Notes under the pieces: model-generated
The model's database searches: none
Seen by the model: the letters and a program-made list of their open reading frames with translations, nothing else
Told to the model about the DNA's origin: nothing
Shown: positions 58,910-64,000 of the stretch, one piece after another
Numbering within the stretch: position 1 is the stretch's first letter
Layout of the letters: the number at the start of each line of letters is the position of its first letter
NCBI GenBank assembly: GCA_037179385.1
Contig: CM074189.1
Span: 25,605,648-25,669,647, forward strand
Length of the DNA: 64,000 nucleotides
DNA from: Holothuria scabra
Taxonomy: Eukaryota > Echinodermata > Holothuroidea > Aspidochirotida > Holothuriidae
Direction of reading: 5' to 3'
Made by a program: the position numbers and the translations under genes

Positions 58910-59029
58910 TTTGCACACCCAGAGCTTTTCTCCAGTAAAGTTTTACTAACGAAACAACGTGTCTGTAAGCTGTACGACTTTTGCTTAAAGGAAGAAGCTG
59001 TACAAGTCATTTCCATGATGACGAGGTGG
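58910..59029 (+). pseudogene. Locus 2 block: degenerate catalytic loop
   Basis: The acceptor is CTACCGTTTCAG and the donor TGG/GTAAGA. The reading FAHPELFSSKVLLTKQRVCK then LYDFCLKEEAVQVISMMTRW aligns without gaps to the locus 1 exon of the same 120-base length. HRD is HPE and DFG is DFC, so the catalytic Asp and the DFG Gly are absent. The block is open throughout. Confidence 0.8.
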
Positions 59030-59269
59030 GTAAGAGGATAGAAGTTTGCTTTTATTCCAGTTTATCTTTTCCATTATAGCCTACTTTAGCAGGAGTAAGT
59101 CCATGGCGAAGGAAGTAAATGCCGAATAAGACGTATTCCCTTGCCCACAGACTGCAGCTTTCTAGAGCCGGTTGTTGCTAGGATTTCATCTTTTTTTATT
59201 TGCCTCATTTAAATTGATATTTTCATGTTTTCTGCACGTTACCGAAGAAATTCCAATGCTTTCTTGCAG

Positions 59270-59381
59270 GGCCGACGTAATAGTCCATGTCATGCCCCCG
59301 AGACTATCGTGCAAAAAGAATATCATATGCAAACAGATGTATGGTACCTTCCTATAACTATGTGGGAAATATTAAATAGAA
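59270..59381 (+). pseudogene. Locus 2 block: APE motif and alphaF, donor lost
   Basis: The acceptor is GCTTTCTTGCAG. The reading GRRNSPCHAPETIVQKEYHM then QTDVWYLPITMWEILNR matches locus 1 (APE and DxW kept; the SFG after DVW is gone). The expected phase-1 boundary falls near 59378-59381, where the sequence is AGAATATTT with no GT. Reading on gives a TGA after three codons. Confidence 0.7.
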
Positions 59382-59564
59382 TATTTATCTGAACATTGTT
59401 CTGAAGAGAAAGTTATTTCGTAAAATCATGATTGCCTCCTTTTTTTGCAACATTCTTTAAAGATAAATCATAATTACAGGTAATAATGCAAATATCTGCA
59501 TTTCATGTTTATTGCATGACAACGGAGTCTCTGTATTTTTCTCTCATTGTCAATTTCGCACAAG

Positions 59565-59634
59565 GGGCAGAACTGCCACAAGACCATGAAAATGAAGAAA
59601 CCTTTTTCTCAAGATGTCCTTTACCAATCCCATA
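59565..59634 (+). pseudogene. Locus 2 block: alphaG region, stop at its junction
   Basis: After an AG at 59563-59564 the frame reads AELPQDHENEETFFSRCPLP then IP, comparable to EVPYKSFSNSEIE...LPCSCP in locus 1. Phase 2 would be needed at the end to join the next block, but the only nearby GT (59636) leaves an in-frame TAG at 59633-59635. This is shorter and less certain than the other blocks. Confidence 0.55.
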
Positions 59635-60208
59635 GGTTGTCCTCACCCCATGTATGTTTCTTCTCACTCTAAATTCGATAGGAAGTTAAATTCGTTTAGT
59701 GTATATTAGTCTATTACAGTGAGACGACCGAGGATTACCACAAAAGAAACTCACAGCAATGAAATAACGCACTCATCTTGGGCTAGCTACTCTATTTTAC
59801 TTGAGGTCATGCTGCTGTAATTATTCACACAAGGACTGTTTCTTAATGTTTCGTCTTTTAAGTAAAAATTGCGGTGCAAGAATTAACTAGCAAGTCTAGA
59901 CAGGCTTATCTGAACGGGAAAATGCACTCGTTAGAGTCTCATAGAAGCTCGGTCCGCATTTGCTTAAAATTTTGCTTTTTTCCTCTTTTTTTAATTATAG
60001 TAGTTCACTCAGGTATCTTTGGAAGTTATCTTGTTATCAGTGCTTACTAGTATCGAGAGTAGCGTCTTTTAGTTTAAACAATTATATATTTTGTTGATGC
60101 TATAGCGTTGATTCTTAAAACTAAGCTAATCATTAATTGCTTATACTATTAGAATTTCTTTTAACCCGAGCTGCTGCTTCACTGAACTTCACTGTTTTGT
60201 TCTTTCAG

Positions 60209-60308
60209 CTATGACATGTTGTTAGAATGTTGGTTACATGCACCTTTTGATCGACCATCTATACAAGAAGTTTATCACCGAATGGCGAGATATTTTTCAG
60301 CAATACAG
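60209..60308 (+). pseudogene. Locus 2 block: C-terminal kinase helices
   Basis: The acceptor is TTGTTCTTTCAG and the donor CAG/GTTTTC. After one leading base the frame reads YDMLLECWLHAPFDRPSIQE then VYHRMARYFSAIQ, the M..CW.....RPS pattern that ends tyrosine-kinase domains. Start and end phases equal those of the locus 1 exon at 24871-24973. Confidence 0.8.
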
Positions 60309-60478
60309 GTTTTCAGACCGTTTATTTGTGTGCACAAAATGCAAATTCTCATAAACAACCCTCCTATTGTTTTCATATCGTGACTATTAGAGCACATTCA
60401 TTATGTAGACCTGAGCCGCCTATAGCTTGAAACTACCATTGTTTTATTTATGAATGTTTTTTTTTTATTTATAACCAG

Positions 60479-60624
60479 GAACTGTAACGTCTGTTGAGGT
60501 ACATCAGACGTACAATGAGAAGATTTACTGTACCTATAGTACTTCCGAAAATAGTCTGTCGAATACAGAACAAAGGACTAAGGTTTCAGATACACCAACC
60601 ATTGAAGAAAAGCCTGTCTATCAG
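60479..60624 (+). pseudogene. Locus 2 candidate tail exon, tyrosine-rich
   Basis: An acceptor ATTTATAACCAG and a donor TCAG/GTATGA bound the only open frame, TVTSVEVHQTYNEKIYCTYS then TSENSLSNTEQRTKVSDTPT and IEEKPVYQ. Tyrosines at TYNE, YCTY and VYQ are plausible docking sites, as in receptor-kinase tails. The frame needs one base from the preceding exon, which ends in phase 0, so either an exon is missing or this is another lesion. Confidence 0.42.
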
Positions 60625-61540
60625 GTATGACCTACACTGTTTGTTAGAAATTTTATTTTGTGAGGACTCAAGATTCGGAACATCTTCAAGTCCAGAAATC
60701 TCAGACGTATAGTAATTCATATGACCAGCGATTAAGTGTCTTGGTGAAAATAAGTGAAATGTCTGAGATGCAAGTAGAATGGTTATGTCCATAAAAACAT
60801 CACTTTCTCATACAATTTTCACCTTTTGTTTAATTAATTCCAGAATTTTTGTACCTCTTTTGCCCATTCTTCAAAGCCTCAATGAGAAAAACTAGCCCGA
60901 TGCTCTCCATGTAGGCTTTCAACGTCATGGTATAAAGGTCAAGAGCAGTCTCCCAAATTTATATTGAAACTTACAACAGCTTAACATCAAAATTTTCGTC
61001 TTTCTCTTCAAAGTATCTTTCATCATATTTTATGACTTTGAATATTGCATTTTCAAGTTAAACCAAGCAGTAACGTCTAGTAAATTTCAAATTTTGAGGA
61101 GGAAAATACTGTCACGTGACTCCCATTAGCCAATCATGAAACCGGACAGTCTAGTACACAACGTCATGTTGGTATGACTGCTCTCGCTCTTTACCTGGGT
61201 TTAGTGTAAACAGTGCACACATGTGGCACTGACCAAGTTGCTCATTCATTGATTTAACTGAGATGGCAAGTAGCGCAAAGATTCCATAGGCAGTCAAAGT
61301 GTACCTCGCTTTAGAAGTGTTTCCCAGCACTCTTTCTAACCAACAATGCCGCCCTCTACTGGGCATGCATATATCGTCTGAAATAGACGGCGGAGGATGG
61401 GGTAATCGTCGAAGTGCTCAATAAGTTTAAAAAAAGAAAAGCCCGTATATTTGCCAGTTAAGACGAAAGCGTGAGGGCTTTGAAACACACGGATCAGGAA
61501 CTGCGGAACTGGTGCCGCAGTTCGTGATCCGAGTGCCAAC

Positions 61541-61794
61541 TACACTCTTAAAAATTTGTTTAAAAAATTCACCAACACTGGTCACGTATGTCAAATACCT
61601 GAAATTGGGTAAAGTTTCCCCAATATGTGTTGTTTATTTGGTTACCCTACAAGCTGGTTACCCAATTAAGTGGTTGAAAAACCTCTGGGATAACCCATCA
61701 ATCAACAATTATTGGGAAAAATTTAACCAATTTCAGGTATTTGACAAACGTGACCATTACTGGTAAGTTTTTTAAACAACTTTTTCAGAGTGTA
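61541..61794. mobile_element. 254-bp foldback MITE with TACACTCT ends, copy 2
   Basis: TACACTCTTAAAAATTTGTT at the left pairs with TTTTTCAGAGTGTA at the right. Inside, GTCAAATACCTGAAATTGGG pairs with CCAATTTCAGGTATTTGAC, so nearly the whole element folds into one hairpin. A spurious 84-codon open frame crosses it. Confidence 0.75.
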
Positions 61795-62820
61795 ATGAGG
61801 CAGAAGTACCTTAAAACGATCCGGTGTGCGCACTGTTTAACGAGGTGTTTCTTGATTGGCTGCTGCCATTGTATTGTATCGATTATATTCTTTGTTACGG
61901 TTAGGGATTAGGCTAGGGATAACCGTTGTCGTTAGCCAGTTAGGAAATTTCTTGTTAAACAGTGCGCATCGCTTTTTCCAGTACTGGAGAGATTTTCGTA
62001 ATTCTTCGACAAACTGCTTTTGGGTTTGACGTATGGATCCAATTTGTTACATGTTGTTCCATAGCAATCTTGTAACAAACAAGAAGGAGTCTTTCGTTTA
62101 AAAATCATTCAAGGCCAATTATAGCATGTTCTCCACCCTGTCATAACACATGTTGTCCTTCCACCAATATTCTGTATGGCTATACAGGTATGTTGCATTA
62201 CTGGGAAAGTGGCTGGACATCATTTTGAGACAGCGTGACCTTCACATTTTATACAATATCTCTGGGGAACATCTTTGAATTCGCAGAGAGTAATGAGCTT
62301 TCGAATACTATTCAGAGGACTTTAGAATAATGCATGGTTTTACCAAAGCCATCCTTTAGTAATTTAAATCTTATGAAAGGTCTGACAGTAGTACTTTATT
62401 GTTTCAAACTATTTGTGATTAATTTTGAAAATATTAATCGAAAGGGTAAGTAGTAAATTATTCTGTTCTCATAGAACGAAAATCCGTTATTGTCATCTTT
62501 CTAAATTACACCATCTGTCGAGGCACCTCAAATCCAATTGATTCATTTACATTCAAAGAGGCTTTAAATGAAAGTAGAAGGTGAACAGGCAAATATCTAA
62601 ATGTTTGTATTACTTTCCAGCTTTATATAAAAGAATTGTTCTTTTGTTTAACAGTCTCCTTAAAAAACAGTCTGACTACAACAGCTGTTTTGAACGTAGG
62701 GCAACCATAAGCTCAAAAACATCTTCTATAAAGTGGTAAATGAACGTAATAGTGTTTGTTTGAGAGGAAAAATTTAAAAAGCAATATGTCTGTTTTATTT
62801 CTCGCAGAAAAGTACCGTGA
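61795..62820. other. Gene-free stretch
   Basis: No gene recognised. AACAGTGCGCA words at 61835 and 61958 occur in inverted orientation about 120 bp apart and may mark a small foldback. Confidence 0.3.
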
Positions 62821-62829
62821 TGTTTATGT

Positions 62830-63004
62830 AAATTACAGTTATTGTATAATGGTGTGTTTAATTAAATTAATCACTGTAAATACTTGTAAGTACTTGTAAA
62901 TATTTAATTTATTTCTCAAAACTCTGTAAATATTTGCTTGTATATTTGTACTTGAAGGCTGGAATAAAACGTTCCTTCAAAAAAAAAATAAATAAATAAA
63001 TAAA
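62830..63004 (+). mobile_element. Retroelement-like 3' tail ending (AAAT)n
   Basis: GTAAATACTTGTAAGTACTT-type repeats precede GGCTGGAATAAAACGTTCCT and an A-rich (AAATA)n end, like the 3' terminus of a LINE or a processed transcript. No coding part is attached. Confidence 0.4.
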
Positions 63005-63730
63005 GCAATATGGATAACATTAAGTGCATATCTCAGTTAAGATATTATGGAACCTGTCTTTGTAGACAGCATTATAGATCTATATGGATTGGGAGTTCAT
63101 TGGTTCATTGGTAAAGTTTCATCAAGGTTTACTGAAACAATTCATAGTAAGAGCGTCATTATAATGTACACACTGTTAACACAAATTAGTCAAACCAGTG
63201 CCCGAACTGAGTAATTATGTAAGTAAATAAATTGACTAATAGTTGACCCAGTTGAATTAAATTTTAACAAATACGAAGCCTTCTTGACTAAGTTTTGATT
63301 GTTATTCTTTAGTCTACTGCTACGATTTTTGTTAAGACAGATATCATCACAAATTACTCAAATATGAAAGTGGTTTGTCAATTCACGTACCAATTTGACT
63401 AGTATGTGCTTAGAGCGCAATGTTTCTCTTCATTTCAACTATGTAGCTTTCAATGATATTCAATCTATATAGTAAGTCTCACATAAGCAGATGTAAGCGC
63501 TATTTTACGCTAATGTGGAATTTTATTATTGCTTTCAATTGTTGCTTGATCTATCGATTAATCGATTAATTGATAGCTAAATTGATCGATCGGTTTTATA
63601 TTGTCTTTGTACCTCCAAAACTTCTTATACATATCTTGTTTTTTCTTCTCTGCAGATATATTTTCACCTTCAGGACTGTGGTAAGATGGATACATGAACT
63701 ATGGTAGAAGGCAGTAGCTCAATCCTTACT

Positions 63731-63775
63731 AGAAAATTTAGGGCGCTATCTCCTCCCCCCCCCCCCCCCCCCCAC
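63731..63775. repeat. Poly-C tract
   Basis: An 18-base C run within CTCCTCC-rich sequence. Similar C runs occur at 5212, 11296, 12938, 50324 and 55216. Confidence 0.85.
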
Positions 63776-64000
63776 TCCAGAAATGACTCCCATGTGTAAG
63801 ACTGGTTATTTGCATCAAACAACAAAAGTTATCCGATTTTGATTGAAAAAGAGAGGGAATCAGGGTTTGTTTTCGCAAGTTTTCCACTTTAATTCAACAC
63901 CACAGACACACAGTAAGTGAACCCTAGTAAACAGTGGTGTTTGGTCATGCTCTGACGTCGCAATTGGTCATGCACCGTATGGATGAGTCTTGCATCTGTG

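Larger units (their letters stand above)
52385..60624 (+). pseudogene. Diverged tyrosine-kinase-like paralog, probably a pseudogene (locus 2)
   Basis: Exon-like blocks at 52385-52492, 53298-53462, 58910-59029, 59270-about 59381, 59565-about 59634, 60209-60308 and 60479-60624 align in order with locus 1 from alphaC onward, with the same intron positions and largely the same phases. The catalytic loop reads FAHPELFSSKVLL (HRD to HPE) and the DFG position YDFC; HAPE and FDRPS remain. Lesions: a one-base frameshift in the second block, no GT where the fourth needs a donor, and a fifth block whose only GT leaves an in-frame TAG. No glycine-loop exon was found upstream, so it may be 5'-truncated. 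Active retroelement and transposon debris fills its introns. An assembly with indel errors is the main alternative. Confidence 0.72.

Noticed and set aside
60001..60040. Another acceptor-like site (TTTAATTATAG) considered as the locus 2 alphaG exon.
   Set aside because: The frame after it does not resemble the kinase segment; the block at 59565 fits better.

Overview
This window is intron-rich, AT-rich animal nuclear DNA. It has eukaryotic GT-AG exons separated by introns of 0.2 to over 5 kb and no bacterial operon architecture. It is saturated with metazoan repeats: tRNA-derived SINEs, LINE remnants, a Penelope-like element with a GIY-YIG domain, many MITEs and long TA and AAG microsatellites. 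The repeat spectrum and the receptor-kinase-like genes fit a marine invertebrate deuterostome; an echinoderm such as a sea cucumber is my best guess, but the species is an inference.

The only well-supported host coding content is two related tyrosine-kinase-like loci on the + strand. Locus 1 (eight exons, 19420-24973, with a possible tail exon at 28982-29095) encodes a juxtamembrane-like linker and a nearly complete tyrosine-kinase fold. Its catalytic aspartates are gone: the HRD motif reads HPG and the DFG motif reads NFW, while the beta3 lysine, APE, the C-lobe DxW and the late Arg remain. It is therefore a predicted pseudokinase. Locus 2 (exons at 52385-60624) is a diverged paralog with the same exon phases and the same kind of loss (HPE, YDFC). 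It also carries a frameshift, an unrecognisable splice donor and a junction that brings in a stop codon, so it looks like a decaying pseudogene or a badly assembled gene. Extracellular and transmembrane exons were not found for either.

Layout: 1-5.2 kb holds a SINE, a foldback element and otherwise nothing recognisable. 5.2-6.3 kb and 11.9-14.2 kb carry a degenerate repeat family. A 15-bp minisatellite lies at 7.0-7.4 kb, a 630-bp AAG array at 8.3-9.0 kb and a LINE fragment at 10.0-10.6 kb. 14.2-19.4 kb is AT-rich sequence upstream of the first recognised kinase exon, and 19.4-25.0 kb is locus 1. 25.5-27.7 kb holds a Penelope-like element interrupted by a MITE with TTAA at both ends; 27.9-28.9 kb holds twin inverted-repeat modules sitting inside TA microsatellites. 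29-43 kb is a repeat-bearing gene desert with SINEs, MITEs and a U2-snRNA-derived tandem element at 41.7-42.25 kb. 43.6-44.3 kb is a LINE 3' end. 47.1-48.6 kb carries twin 199-bp MITEs. 49.7-52.2 kb has weak minus-strand exon candidates and a 185-bp tandem repeat. 52.4-60.6 kb is locus 2, whose introns contain a hAT-like MITE and a 3.2-kb Harbinger-like palindromic composite. 61-64 kb holds a MITE and a retroelement tail.

The most interesting biology is the pair of linked, catalytically degenerate receptor-kinase-like genes sharing an HP(G/E)L...KVL...CKLY(N/D)F signature. Next come several repeats whose structures record their insertion history: the U2-derived tandem element, the TA-microsatellite-targeted modules and the nested Harbinger palindrome.
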